Assembly (NCBI GenBank): GCA_013176395.1
Contig: JABMLP010000008.1
Coordinates: forward strand, 868,001-932,000
Reading direction: 5' to 3'
DNA: 64,000 nt
Source of the DNA: Venturia oleaginea
Lineage: Eukaryota; Ascomycota; Dothideomycetes; Venturiales; Venturiaceae
Position 1 is the first letter of the stretch; every line of letters starts with the position of its first letter. Of the stretch, positions 45,014 to 57,093 are shown piece by piece. The notes beneath the pieces are model-generated. The model saw nothing but the letters and a program-made list of their open reading frames with translations, searched no databases and was not told the origin of the DNA. Made by a program: the position numbers and the translations under genes.

Positions 45014-47341
45014 ATGGAAAGCACAGTCCCTATTCCACCTGCTCTGAGCCCTCACTCTCTCGCTCCCAACAATCACTATTTCCTCCCCGACTCCTACAGC
45101 CTCCAATCCCCAAACTACTCGGACCTGAATCCCTTCACCTTCCCCTCAGCATTCAAGGTCCGGAATTTCCAAACGGAAGCTCAGGGCGTGACTGTTGCAC
45201 CTCCGCAATATGGCGCTTTCTTAGCAGTCGAAGACTTCAAATCAAGGTCGCGCAACATGTCGCAGTCGTCGACCGATGGAGAGGAGCTCAACGACGTCAA
45301 ACCGTTGCGGAAAAGCAGTGTCGCCGTGGGTGACGATGTGGAGCCGAGCCGGCAGAATTTGAAACGGAAGAGCTCTGATGCCCTCGACTATCCCAGAAGG
45401 AGGGCCACCATTGCCGTAAGTTTTTCTTTTTATTACTCTCCGCATCCTTCCATCGCACAACACCATGCTTAGGTCCAACCTCAGTGCGAGATCTGCCGGT
45501 CGAGAAAATCACGATGCGATGGAGCACGCCCCAAATGTCGCCTCTGCTCGGAACTCAACGCGGAATGCATTTACCGCGAACCTGGCGTGAAATTGGACGC
45601 TGGCGACAAATTAATTCTCGAAAGGTTACGCCAAATTGAGTTTCTCATCCAATCCAATATTACTAGCTCTGCGAGTACCAACCCCATCACACAACAACAC
45701 TCGCCTGCCGCCACGACAAGCACTGTCAACGAAGACAGCCTGATTCGTACATCTTTGGCTCCTCCAGCTCCTGTCATGGGTGGAACTGGTATGCCTTCGA
45801 ACGGCCTTGGGACGTGGAACAATCCAAAGTCAATTACTCAGTCTACCATGCCTAAAAACCATACGACTCCGGCCCTGAATCTGCTCCATTGGCCAAAGAT
45901 TCGAGACTTGGTATCTCAACGATGGGACCCGCAAATTCTAGTCCAGCTTGAGATGCACAGAGAGCCACTATTCTTCGGCCCACCTCGGACTCTGGACTTC
46001 AGTAATGCTCATGTTTATGTGGAGGCATACTTCAGGCGAGTCAACGTCTGGTATGCCTGTGTTAGCCCTTTCAGCTGGTGCAGATATTATCGCAAAGCAC
46101 GAGCCCAAGGATTTCGCGAGGGTGCCGAGAGCTGCATGGCGCTGCTTGTTCTCGCTCTTGGATGTGCCAGCACAGGAGGAACCATATCGCAATTACCACC
46201 GAAGACTGAACTCCCTGGCTATCCGTTTTTCGTTGCAGCTTGGGCTATCTTACCCAGCCTGCTGGTGCGGGCTGATATCTTGGCCGCGCAATGTCAGATT
46301 ATGGCCGCCGCCTATCTGTTCTACGCAGTACGGCCTCTAGAAGCCTGGAACGTTCTAACGAGTACTAGCATGAAGTTGCAATTATTGTTGGGCGGCACCC
46401 TTTCCCCCGGAGCAAAGCAACTGTCCGAGCGAGTCTACTGGAATGCGCTATTGTTTGAAAGGTGAGGGCTCCGCGTGCATCGGGATTCGTTACAGTAGGA
46501 CCGTCACTAACGGCCCTTCTCAGTGATCTTCTTGCTGAACTAGAACTACCCCATTCCGGAATAGTTCAATATGAGGATATTGTTGGCTTGCCCACCCACT
46601 TCGAGGACGGAGAAAGCGAGAGTGCTGGCGTTGATGATTTGCGCTACTTCCTTGCCGAAATTGCGCTTCGAAGATTACTGAACAGAGTCAGCAACATGAT
46701 TTACTCCAAGTCCTCGCCGATCACTAGCACAGCTGCCTTGGACCCTGTGGTGACTGGCCTCGACGCCGAACTCATGGAGTGGTACAACACGCTACCAGCC
46801 GCAGTTCAATTCGACTACGACCGAGCGCCTCTGGCCAGCCCCGTCCAAACTGTCTTGCGGCTTCGGTACTTTGCTTGCCGGACGATCATCTATAGGCCTT
46901 ATGTTTTGGCTGTACTGATCAAAGAAACTGCCTTCTTGGATCCCGCCGTCCAAGAAAACTGCCGCAAATGTCTCGAGGCATGTATCCGCCAGCTGGAGCA
47001 CATCACTGTACACCACGCTGGCCATTTGCCTTATCTGTGGCAAGGTGCCCTCTCGTAAGTTGGCTTTTAAATTACGATCAAGCTACCGTCTCTGATAGGA
47101 AAGCAGGATTGTTTCTCAGACGTTGCTTGTAATGGGGGCAACGATGTCGGCATCACTCTCTGCTCTGTTACCAGCTCCGAACCAAGTGAACGCCATCATT
47201 GGTGATGTAGTGCACGAAATCCAGCGATACGCGCATTTGGCTCCGAGCCTTCGACTTGCCGCAGATATCATTACTCAAGCTGAGGAGCGAAGAAGACAGA
47301 ATCTTCGTTCCCCAAGCATGGCATACGTTAAGACAGCGTGA
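45014..47341 (+). CDS. Zn2Cys6 fungal transcription factor
   Basis: Four exons fit: 45014-45415, 45473-46461, 46524-47054 and 47107-47341, for 718 aa. Residues 139-166 carry the binuclear zinc cluster C-x2-C-x6-C-x6-C-x2-C-x6-C with the basic CRSRKSRC core, which binds CGG-type DNA triplets in this family. A short helix after it (LILERLRQIEFLIQ) is a likely dimerisation element. From about residue 250 comes the fungal-specific middle homology region (e.g. YFRRVNVWYACVSPF, LALGCAST, CQIMAAAYLFYAVRPLEAWN). No neighbouring metabolic cluster hints at its targets. Two small upstream ORFs, one overlapping the start, may limit translation. Confidence 0.92.
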
Positions 47342-49809
47342 AGGATTATGCCACTTCGGGCGCAGAGTCTCACACCACATACGCATCATGTTCAGTCCAG
47401 GATGCGACAGGCAGGCCAATGAACACGCGACTGTTCCTGCGTAATGTCCTGACTGTTCCACGCGTCATGGAAGCTCTTCTGCACAATAGAGACGAGTCGA
47501 CTGATGCCTGCTCGATTTGAGATTCTTCAGTGGATTGATGTTGTTTTAGGACGGACCAAATCGTTGCTGCAGCTTGCATCCACCAACATTGGTCTATCCT
47601 ACAATGCGCATCAAAGACGCCGAAGTCGGGTCGGTGAAGCACTTTGGCACGTTCCAGGCGAAGGTTCCATGCGTTTCATTGAAGAGGAGGACTCTGACGC
47701 AGGTGTGGTGAGCTCATAAAACACTGAGGGGAGATAATCTCTTATGAATGAAGGAACCGATGGGTGTAGGGTGCATGCGATACCATAGGGTCTCAGCGAG
47801 TGGCAGGGCCACCAGACCGGCCGCATCGGTGTTGCAGGTGGCTTGTGATTGGAAAGGATGGCTTGCGATATTGATACCCCTCCATCTATTCTCTGATCTG
47901 AAAAGTTTGTTAGCCACGTGGAGCCATGTGGCTTTATGTATTTTGTATCTATATGATTGGCCTCGCGGCAGTGCGTCTCTGCAGGGACTGGTAACGCTGG
48001 TGTCTGTGTTTCGAAGCTTTGGAATATTTGGTAGAAGCAGTCCAGTGGTTTGCTTGAATTCCAGAGAATAGATTAACTCAGTGTGCTTTTCGAAAGATGA
48101 GAGACACAGGACCCAGATGTTTACCGCGATCTATCAGTGGGAGTAATAAAGTCGGCAATTAGTCACGTCGATTTCGCCCTTCTTCCCATATCCAACCACC
48201 AAACAACGTCGAAATAATTTTAAAGGAGATGGTGATAATAGGGACTACCTCTCTCTCCTATCTACATCTTTATTAGAATTTATTTCGGTCGCTGTGGTGC
48301 TTGAATATCGATTTCTATCGCGACTTAGGGTGGATAATTGCCGGCGTTGTTACTCCCATTGACAACGCGATGGGATATCTTCACCCTAGAAGGTACCTCC
48401 GTAAGCATCCGTCCAAACAGTGGATTTTCACCCAATACCCTGTCCGCATGCGCACGTTTTTGCATGAAGGGGAGCGGAGTGTTCGCTTTCCCCCGTACAA
48501 CTGTGGGGTGCAAGAAGGCTATCACTACATGTACCACCATGTACTGAGTACTTGGCAAAAACTGTGATCCAACTTGCGTCTTTGCAGCTGGTGAAGAGCT
48601 CTCTAACTTACTTTGCACCTCGCTGTCACGATCCGCAGATTCGGCTGGCGCCAAGCTACGTGCTCATATGTCAATCCAGTAATCGAGTGGGAGTATCGAG
48701 TGGAATTGAGGTACATGCTGGTAAATGCCTTCTTGGGGGGTTGCTCGAGTGTCGAAGCTGGACAGTGTTGGCGACAAGGCTTGTAATTTTTGGCAGGGAC
48801 AGGAGGATCGCAAACCGGAAGCATCGGCGATAAGCCAAACCCATCTGTTCCTGTTATCTGTTTTGATTGGCTTGTTTGAAGAAGGCTGCATCCTGTAGAC
48901 TGACAGCAGGGAGATGGGTGAGGTGTTTTGTAGCTTACCAATCACGAGTACACTCGAATGTACCCAAAATTTCTGGCCAAGCCAAAATGCCGTAGAAGAT
49001 GATGATATTCATCATAGCATTGACGCCATGGGAATCATGCACAAGGACCAGGCAGGACTCCTGCCTCTGGCGAAGGATTGCTTCAGGAAGGGCGTGTATG
49101 ATGAGGATGCATGCAGATTGCAGAGCAGGTGCTACAACCTCAGGAACAGTGTTCAAGCTTGCTCTGCACTGTCTACCCGGGTAGTTTCAACAGCTGAGTC
49201 GATGTGCTTGAACCTTATTGTCCAGCAAGCTGCTCGCTGTTCAACCGACGTCAGTACTAAGAGGTACCAACGACGCTGTCTTGAGCCCGCTCTGTGGTTC
49301 ACTGCATAGCGTTGAAGCTGGATCAAGAGTTCGACATCAGCTAATGCTACAAGCTAGAAATACCGAGTGCGATACCTGACCCAATGCGAGGGCCTTCAAG
49401 AGTTGTAACGAAGAGATAGAGCAACGGGACGCGTCACTTCAACGCCAACCAGACACGAGCTCGGATCTGAAACGCGATGATTACCTCGTGATGGCCGGGT
49501 GGAAGTAGTCGCAGCATTCTGGATCTGAAGATGACCTCGATGGCTCGATACCTTCTTCTTCTCTTTTGGCTCCATCCATTGGCTCCATCGAGTCTATCTT
49601 CTTCTGCGTGTCACGTTAATCACATTCCTTCATTGTGAGCCTTCTGTGTTTGCAGGCAGGTGCGATTCTAGCCGTCTCTCGTCATCCACGTTCTTTCCAA
49701 CTATATCTGTCTGCTCTCTTCAACTCATCAACTTCTTCCAATCAACCCGCAAAATCAGACCCAAAACACAAGTTCAAAGCATAAACCCAAACCATAAACT
49801 CGAAGCACA
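47342..49809. other. Gene-poor region, 2.5 kb
   Basis: No supported gene. The first part is the 3' end of the regulator transcript. Several open frames of 60-130 codons exist but none has a plausible composition, domain or splice structure. The region from about 49620 on is probably the promoter and leader of the next gene, rich in C and A. Confidence 0.45.
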
Positions 49810-50603
49810 ATGTCCGAAAACAAGCCAGCCGGCACTACCAACAGCCCATCCAGCGGCCAACGCAACGATGATCGTACGGATGCCGCAGCCGGCTCATTGG
49901 CTTTGAATGGATCAATCAATCCAAGACTGGCCGAACCAAGCCCAGCCTCAGCAAGCCCATTGACCAAGCAGTGAGTGAGAAGGAGAAGAGGTCCTTGAAC
50001 GGAACTCGCTAACCCAGTACCAGCAAGCCCGTCACAGCTGCCACTCGTCTTGCCAACGCCAGCCAATCTCTTGATGCAGCCCTCAAGACGACCACCAACG
50101 CCAAAGAGGACGGCAAGGAAGATGATGGCAAGAAAGATGAAGTCATGAAAGAGGCCGGCAAGCAGGAGGAGCCAGAGACCGTGGCTGGCAAGGCCGCACA
50201 CGTCGCATTAGATGCAGTCTTAGCAGCCAAAGATGCAGCAACCGATGCCGTCTCCGCTGTTCCCACTCGGGTCAAAGATGCGGCCTCCACCGTTGCTGAT
50301 GCCATCCCTGATTCCATGAAAGACGCCGCAACAGCTGTTAAAGGTATGGCTACTGATGCTGCCTCTACGGTCCAAGCCGCCATACCAGATTCCGTGAAAG
50401 ACACCGCCACAGCTGTCAAGGGCATGGCTACTGATGCTGCCTCCACGGTCCAAGCCGCCATCCCAGATGCTGTCAAGGACGCGACCTCCAAGACAGGCAG
50501 GTCGATCGATCCTGCTCAAGTCATCGATGCAGAGGGTTCAATTCCAGTGTCGGCGGTGGATGCAGACGTCGAGAAGAAGACGGAGACAGAGAAGACCGAT
50601 TAG
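49810..50603 (+). CDS. Alanine-rich repeat protein (LEA-like), unrecognised
   Basis: Two exons, 49810-49970 and 50018-50603, give 248 aa. The N-terminus is polar and disordered-looking. The C-terminal half is Ala/Lys/Asp/Val-rich and holds a 26-residue repeat (IPDSxKDxATAVKGMATDAA...) twice in tandem, with partial copies on either side. The 11-residue-like helical periodicity resembles late-embryogenesis-abundant group 3 proteins, linked to desiccation or stress tolerance, but there is no strict motif. No signal or membrane segment is seen. Gene model good, function open. Confidence 0.72.
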
Positions 50604-51646
50604 GTGGGAGTGACTTGGCGGTGCAGGGTAATAACGAGAAAGACATGGCAATCTTCCAAGTTGCGAAGGTGACCACTGAGCTAGCAGTAATTAAATCAAT
50701 ACGTTAGCTGATAAATCGATGTCCAAAATCCAGATCGATATCCCTAAGAATGACGATCAGACTGTGGTGGCTTTCCTTCATATTCTCAGCCGATGCTTGT
50801 CCTAGAACCAGACTCCAAACCTTCCAGCATCGGGCACCGAGTTAATTCGAAATTGGCCGTTTCATTCCACACATGCACGAGAGAGAAGCTAGATTTGTCG
50901 CCCAAGTTGTGACCATGGTAATTGGCATCACAATCGAGTCGTTTAATGAAAGGGCGTATATGCCAGCTGCTACAAGTAGCTTGAATGGACCATGTACGAT
51001 AGATTTTTTGCCCAAGTCGCTAGTAGCTGCAAGGCTCTGGTGTAGGTTTGACCAATCCATTGATGCCGTGCTTGATCTTCCTGCGTTGAACTGGCGGCAC
51101 GGTCCCTTTGTCAACATGTCCCTCAAGAACTTATTTTCATGCAACACCCTCAAATTGAGAGTGCTGTGTAAGGGAAGGAAGTTGTGCAACCCTTGGCGGA
51201 CATGAATTGATGAGCTGACTGTGGCAGTAATCTGTCCAAGTACCGATCGTGGTGTGCCAAACCTTGTCTGTCAGCGAGTAGCAAGATCTCAGGTAATATC
51301 GGATGATTTTCTTGGTTCAGCATTAGCTTTTGCTCAAGGTGCCAGTTGTGGTAATTGGCTGGTTGCCAAGTGGCATTGGTTGAGGATCAGATTTACCAGA
51401 GTCGAAGATTGATGGCGGACAAAGGTGATGTGTCAACAGGCGCTCGATCGGTTTGATAGCGAGGCTTTGAGTTTCCATACAACAGTGAAGAGCTACCCAG
51501 ATGGCGTGAGCTTTGCAGGTCATGGCAAGAAACTGAATTTCGTGCCACCTCAAACTGCTCCTGATCTCTTCGAGCCCTTTCAGATGTAACCCTGTATGAT
51601 AGATTGAGGATGAGAGGTATGATACCGTCTGAGCTGGTGGTTCCTG
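50604..51646. other. Intergenic region between convergent genes
   Basis: About 1 kb with no supported gene on either strand. It should contain both 3' ends. Confidence 0.45.
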
Positions 51647-52480
51647 TCATCTCATAACGCCGTGGATATCTTTCTCCATGGCGCTCACCCGCTCCTCGAG
51701 ACTGCGCTTCTTCCGCTCCAATTCCAAAATTTCCTCTTCTTCTAGTCTCATGTCTTCCTCTGTGAATTCTGAAGTTGCCACTGGCTCCTCTTCCACAACC
51801 TCTTCTCCGTCGTAATCAGAACCATAATCTCGAGACCGGTTCATGCGACTCAGTTGTGATGTTTGCTCGGCCACCTTTACCTCATAATGCTGTATCGATC
51901 CCGCAAGTCTTCTATGCCTCTGTCGTAACGAAGCAATCTTTTCAACGGCGCCTGAGATAGGACTGCCAACACGTTAGCATCGACAGCTTGTGGTGGGCAG
52001 ACTGTAAACGTACTAGACACCACACAACTTCTCTGCGCCTTCCAAGAGGACATCGACATCTACCTCACCCTTTTCCCTGCTCCTCTCGTAAGACTGATAT
52101 CCCAATCCACTCCCTGCGCCGCCTCCACCACCTTTTCTGATCCTCTCTACCAGATCCCCACCCAAGACAGCAGCCACAGCAGTATTCCTTCTGGGAGCCC
52201 TCATAGCATTTGCGCTGACGGGGCCATCTCCACCTGCATTTCCAAAAACAGTTGTTCGTCTTGATTTGGAGGGATCTACAGCTTTTGGCGGCGCGGGCGG
52301 AGGCACGGAGAAGAGAGCACGTTCGTGAGCCTCGGTGTCGCGAATGAGAGTGGTGATATCATGTGGCAGGAGGAGAGCATTTGTGAATATCTTTGGTTTT
52401 GGGAAGGTGAGAGAGGCGATGGAAGCTGAGCATAAGGATATGGATTCGAGGTGGGCGTCTATTAGGGCCATTGTTGACAT
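51647..52480 (-). CDS. SPC34: DASH/Dam1 complex subunit Spc34
   Basis: Two exons, 52480-52014 and 51962-51647, give 260 aa. The DASH complex forms rings or bridges on microtubules that couple kinetochores to spindle ends; it is fungus-specific. Family marks: N-terminal helix block LESISLCSASIASLTFPKPK with NALLLPHDIT, then a phospho-site-type segment (SRRTTVFG, RAPRRNTAV, fitting Aurora/Ipl1 sites R-x-S/T), and after the intron YPISGAVEKIASLRQRHRRL with a long coiled coil to the end. The Tyr codon of YPIS is split by the intron, so the upstream frame alone shows a false early stop. Confidence 0.92.
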
Positions 52481-52773
52481 CGGGGACTGTATGATTTGTT
52501 GTTGGGTTAGGCCTAGGTAGAGTCGCGTATGCTGCTTGCTGTGTGTTTGATTGAATTATCACAATGTCCTCGGCTATAGGGTGCAATCCGGTTGAAATTC
52601 GTGTGTATGTAGAAACAAACATATTATCCTCATTCTCATGGTGTTGACGTTTTTGGCAGGAGCACGGGCCTCGTATCTCTCCAACTTGTCTCCAATGTCT
52701 CGGTCTCCATCTTCAATCACAAACACCACAACTACAACCCTCCCACCCACCCATCACCGACAAATCACTCACA

Positions 52774-54258
52774 ATGTCTGTCGATGAGATGGAAGTTGAC
52801 GTCCCGCAGGTGGTTGTGGATCCTTCGGAAGAGATCAGAGCCCAATATCCCCTCATCGAGCGCGCAGTCGCTCAGTTCGACACCCGCTTCACCCTCCGTG
52901 CCATTCGTTCCATATCTTCGTTACGCAAGAAGCTGTCCGAGACCAGCATTGCATCTCTGAATGCAAAGAAACCGGTGCGCGAATTGTTGGCAGAGGCTGA
53001 GAAGCAGTTGTTCAAGGCTGCAGAGGCGAGGAAGGAGTCCATACCAGAGTTTAACATCTACCTAGGCGTGTTGCTGCAGGTGCGTACATATCCATCGTAT
53101 AAGGTTGCTCTATTCTAACGACAGAACAGGTATATTTCTGGGACTCAAAACGATACCAAGATGGCGCCGACTTCTCCACGAGATTGGTCGATGAAATCCG
53201 TTCTCTCAACCGTCGCACTCTCGAATCCTCTCGCCTCAAAGGCCTACTTCTACCTTTCTCTCTTCTTTGAGCAGCTAGACCCCAAGCCTCCTTCGCGACA
53301 AGTTCAGGTCATCGAGCTCCGGGGGAAGTTACTGGCAGCGCTGAGAAGTGCTGTTCTCCGCAAGGACATCGAAACACAAGCAGCCGTCATCGTTCTGCTT
53401 CTCCGGAATTATGTCTCAACAGCAGACATCGCCCAGGCAGATGCACTCGTCGCTCAGACCACATTCCCAGATACCGCTCCTCACAACCAGATGGCACGCT
53501 ACCTTTACTACCTGGGCCGCATCCGGGCTGTTCAACTTAGCTACACTGAGGCACACGGGCACCTAGTTGGCGCAACACGGAAAGCGCCGACGAATTCGGT
53601 GGCGGTTGGCTTCTACCAGGCTTCGATGAAGTTCCTTGTGGTTGTGGAGCTGCTAATGGGTGACATTCCAGAACGCTCCATATTCAGCCAGCCCAAGCTT
53701 GAGGCAGCTCTTGCGCCATACTTCACGCTTGTCAAAGCAGTCCGCACTGGCGAGATGCAAGGTTTCTTGAAGACTGTCCAGGACCACTCGGATGTTTTCC
53801 ACCGCGACGGTACCTACACTCTGATCCTCCGTCTCCGACAAAACGTCATCCGTACCGGCATTCGAATGCTGTCTCTCTCCTACTCACGCATTTCTCTTCG
53901 CGATATCTGCCAACGCCTTGGGCTTGAAAGCGAAGAATCGGCCGAATACATTGTGGCCAAAGCCATTCGTGATGGTGTCATTGAGGCTACAATCGACACA
54001 GAGAAGGGCTTTATGCAGACCAAACAGGCAGGGGATATCTACGCGACCCGAGAGCCAGCCGAGGCTTTCCACGACCGAATCAAGGCTTGCTTAGCATTAC
54101 ACGATGAGTGTGTCAAGGCCATGAGGTTTCCAATGAACCAGCATCGCTTGGAGTTGAAGAACGCCCAAGAGGCCCGGGAGCGCGAACGTGAGTTAGCTAA
54201 GGAGATTCAAGACGGCGAGCTTGATGAGGATGACGCGGGTGACCTCGAGGGCATGTAA
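52774..54258 (+). CDS. RPN3: 26S proteasome lid subunit Rpn3 (PSMD3), apparent +1 frameshift
   Basis: PCI-domain subunit of the 19S lid. Exon 1 is 52774-53079; exon 2 starts at 53130 and ends at 54258. The protein would be about 492 aa, the family norm. Conserved blocks: IYLGVLLQ-VYFWDSKRYQDG, SLNRRTLE, SKAYFYLSLFFEQLDP, LRNYVSTADIAQADAL, the PCI region (about SLSYSRISLRDICQRLGL) and an acidic C-terminus. From 53130 the frame runs VYFW...RRTLES, then needs a one-base shift at about 53229 to enter LASKAYFY; one extra T in the TCCTCTCGCC stretch would explain it. An alternative acceptor at 53123-53124 restores the downstream frame, but replaces about 33 conserved residues with unrelated ones. 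The gene is essential in yeast, so a sequencing error is likely. Confidence 0.9.
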
Positions 54259-54665
54259 TGGGTTAGCGGGGTCGAAGAATTGTACACATCTATTATTCAC
54301 GATTGACGACGATGAATTTGGCGAACTCTAAAGAAAGAACTCTAGACCTTATCGGCTGACATTCGAACAGGAGTCATCCGACGACACCAAGGGGATGATG
54401 AAGACATAGAGGATGAGGATCCCGTCGGATATTCGTCTTGGTGGAGCCACAATGGACAATGAACGAGCGCCTAGTATCATGCTTTTGGAATTCGTTCGAG
54501 CATGTCAGGCAGTGAAGAACATACAATAATCAATAGACTTTGGCTCCCACCTTTGTAGCCAACGTCTTTCCAGAGTAGCCAGCGAGTAAGTTGATGATGT
54601 TTTGCATTTTCCTGATGTTCCTTTAATCAATGTCTTCATTACGCTCCTGAAGCGAACAAAAAAGC
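54259..54665. other. Intergenic region between convergent genes
   Basis: No gene in about 400 bp. Confidence 0.5.
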
Positions 54666-55352
54666 TCAATCCCTGACCCAACATCCCGCAAACCCTCTCT
54701 CCACCCTCGTCGCTTCGTTTACTTTACTCTCTTCTACATCCATCAGATACTGTGCGCAATGATCTGTATGTCCTGCACTTGCCACTATCGTGTCAATGGC
54801 CCTCCTTTCCTCATAAAGCGCAAAGAATTGTTTTTTCCAAAGGATTGCGCAGTGATTTATGTGATCACGGACGGAGGTGTAGTAAAACTCGCTTTCGCTC
54901 ATTTCTTGTGTAGCGAGGAGGATGGTCAAGTTTGAATCAGAATAGGCGCCCCATGATTCATCGTCTGTATATTCTTGGATGAACTCGTCGTCATAGCAGG
55001 GTTGTGGTACCCAATTATTTAGGAGGATATCGTATTTGCATCCAGCTGCGAGGGCGGAGTTTGTTGAGTTGCCGCAGGTGAGGAGACGGGCGTTGGATGT
55101 TATGTTGTGGCGTGGGTCGCCTGGTGCGCTGGGTTTGTGCAAGGAATTCGAGGGCTTTGGGGAGAGCAGCAAAAGGATTGTGAGCCAGAGGAAGGAGGTT
55201 AGGAGGAAGACGAGGGCGTGGGATATCGCTCTGGTGCGTCGGGAGAGTGCTTGCTGGTAATGGTAGGGGGTTTTTGGTTCGTTTTCTGTGAGGTCGTCGG
55301 TGTATTTAGAGAGGAAGGGTTGGCTTTCTGTCTCTTTGGGTTGGGATGGCAT
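54666..55352 (-). CDS. Single-pass membrane protein with two HxxHC motifs
   Basis: Single exon, 228 aa. A cytosolic N-terminus of about 45 residues is followed by one strong transmembrane helix (ALVFLLTSFLWLTILLLL, about 46-63). The outside part has CGNSTNSALAAGCKYD, WVPQPCYD and then DHINHC and GHTDHC. One TM helix followed by a pair of HxxHC motifs is also the signature of the UstYa/DUF3328 oxidases of fungal peptide pathways, but the intervening sequence is different and the upstream Cys-containing block belongs to a separate, common fungal family of unknown role. No precursor-peptide or cluster gene is next to it. I would not assign oxidase activity. Confidence 0.75.
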   Translation of the reverse strand: MPSQPKETESQPFLSKYTDDLTENEPKTPYHYQQALSRRTRAISHALVFLLTSFLWLTILLLLSPKPSNSLHKPSAPGDPRHNITSNARLLTCGNSTNSALAAGCKYDILLNNWVPQPCYDDEFIQEYTDDESWGAYSDSNLTILLATQEMSESEFYYTSVRDHINHCAILWKKQFFALYEERRAIDTIVASAGHTDHCAQYLMDVEESKVNEATRVERGFAGCWVRD

Positions 55353-55773
55353 GGCGTTTGTATTGAGATCTTGGTTATGGAAGGGCTTTGGGCACGCTGG
55401 CTAGGATGGTTTGGATGAAATTTGATGCTCGATTGACGAGGATGAATGTGGTGAGGGGAGCCTTTCCCCCCGTTTTTGGATTCAGAGGCTGTGGCTAATG
55501 ATTGTTCAGACAAACGCGCTTTGTGACGCGCTCGACACATTTCCTGTCGCGGACGGTGGGAGTGGTTTCAGCCAGGGGGAGTTGAGCCTCACGACACTTC
55601 GCACCTTATGGTGTGGTCTAGCATCTCATGCCTAGAGTCCAGGCTTCATCACAGCCTCAACAAAGCGCTGATCTGGCCAATTCACGTCGCGTTATGGCAT
55701 CTGGTCGGTCATTCATTCATCCCAATGGTAGAGCATCAACAGTCTATATTTTCGACCTACTTTATGCACCCTC
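55353..55773. other. Intergenic region upstream of the HxxHC membrane protein gene
   Basis: About 420 bp with no gene; contains the promoter of the minus-strand gene at 55352 and the 3' end of the dioxygenase gene. Confidence 0.45.
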
Positions 55774-57093
55774 TTAGCCGCTAGCAGCAAGAGCCTCGGC
55801 TTTGGACAGGCTATTTGGATCGAAATAAGGCTTCTCTCCAATTCCTACCACACGATTGCCAGCGCGATCTCCCAGGCCTTCGTAGTCGAAAGTGGCTGAG
55901 TGGAAAACGCTACGGTTGTCCCAAATGGCTATCAAACACACACCTGTCAGTAAACTCCAAGGAACTTCGTTCAGGCAACTTACCAATGTCATTCTGGTTT
56001 CTCCATTTGAAGCGAACCTGCAGATCGTGGTTGTCCAAAATAGTCGAGTAGAATTTCTTGAGGAGTTCGGCGCTTTCTTCTGGGTCTAGTTCATTGATGT
56101 ACTTTGGGAAATTCCCGATACCGAAAAGACTTTTCCACCTACACAAGAAATTAGTTACGGTTCCAGAGGTATGGGAAGAGATAGTTACCCAGTCACAGGG
56201 TTTGTTCGTACGAGAGGATGAACGGCGAACAAGTGCTTTCCCACATTTTCTGGTGAGCCGCGAGGTTGGTCGTATAATGCAGACTTCGTTTCCTCGGCTA
56301 CTTTGATAAAGCCTTCGCCACTATAAGTGACGGTTAAGCCATCGAAGAAATTTTGGTAAGGCTTGGAAAACCTGTCATAGACATCGTATCCTGAAAAGAT
56401 GATTAGCGGCTCCCCAAAAGCTCAGGAATTTATATCGACATACCTGAGGCCCAAAGAGTGTCTCCACCGTTCTTGGGCAACTGGATAATACGTAAACTCG
56501 TATAGTCTGCTGGAATCTCTTCAAATTGAATGTCGCTATGCCATGATGCCTCACTATTTCTAGTGTTCTTGCGCAACGAAGGGCGTACAACCCGAGCAGC
56601 GCGTTCTTTACGAAACTGCGAAGAGATGGTACTGATCTCCGCATCGCCTTCTCCCTTACTGTGTGGACTGGTACTATTGATGATAGGGTGGATGTGGACA
56701 GTCGAGCTTGTGGGCCGACCGGTTAACTCGCCCAAGCGCAAGATGAACTTCTTTTGCAGTTCGTTTGTCAGGGAGTGTTGCTTTCGGAAGAAAACGACGC
56801 CTCGCTCGCTGACTTGGATATGGGTTAACACCAGGTTCTTCTGGGTATAGTGGAAGCTCACTTGTGATTGCGAGGTCGCGAAGTAAATCATCTGCGTTTG
56901 GGGCATCCAGAATGTCTTCGACGATTTGTGCTGTGATCTCTCTGCCGATGGTTGGTGTTATGTCTTCGAGGTCAAAGGCAGCTTCTAGAGTTCCGCTCTT
57001 CTTCAGAGGCTCGGTGTTCCTACTCTTTGTCGTAGCCGAGTCCTTGCTAGTAGGAGGATACGAATCCACTGGTGTTGTTGCGCTGGGGGCCAT
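55774..57093 (-). CDS. TauD/TfdA-family 2-oxoglutarate-dependent dioxygenase
   Basis: Five exons fit: 57093-56862, 56812-56444, 56390-56189, 56138-55984 and 55928-55774, for 370 aa. The iron ligands are visible: HSD in EASWHSDIQFEE and the distal His in SVFHSATFDYEG. The arginine for 2-oxoglutarate lies shortly after, in GDRAGNRVV. Family blocks GVVFFRKQ, LPKNGGDTLWAS, HPLVRTNPVTGWKSLFG, RFKWRNQNDI and IWDNRSVFH are intact. Such fungal enzymes release sulfite from taurine or alkylsulfonates, or hydroxylate related compounds. The exact substrate cannot be read from sequence. All exon joins keep frame. Confidence 0.93.

Noticed and set aside
47342..49800. Several 60-130 codon ORFs
   Set aside because: No domain, no splice logic, skewed composition, and overlapping frames on both strands as expected by chance.
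54666..57093. Possible small biosynthetic cluster (HxxHC protein plus dioxygenase)
   Set aside because: No core enzyme, precursor peptide, transporter or regulator is adjacent, and both genes occur alone in many fungi.
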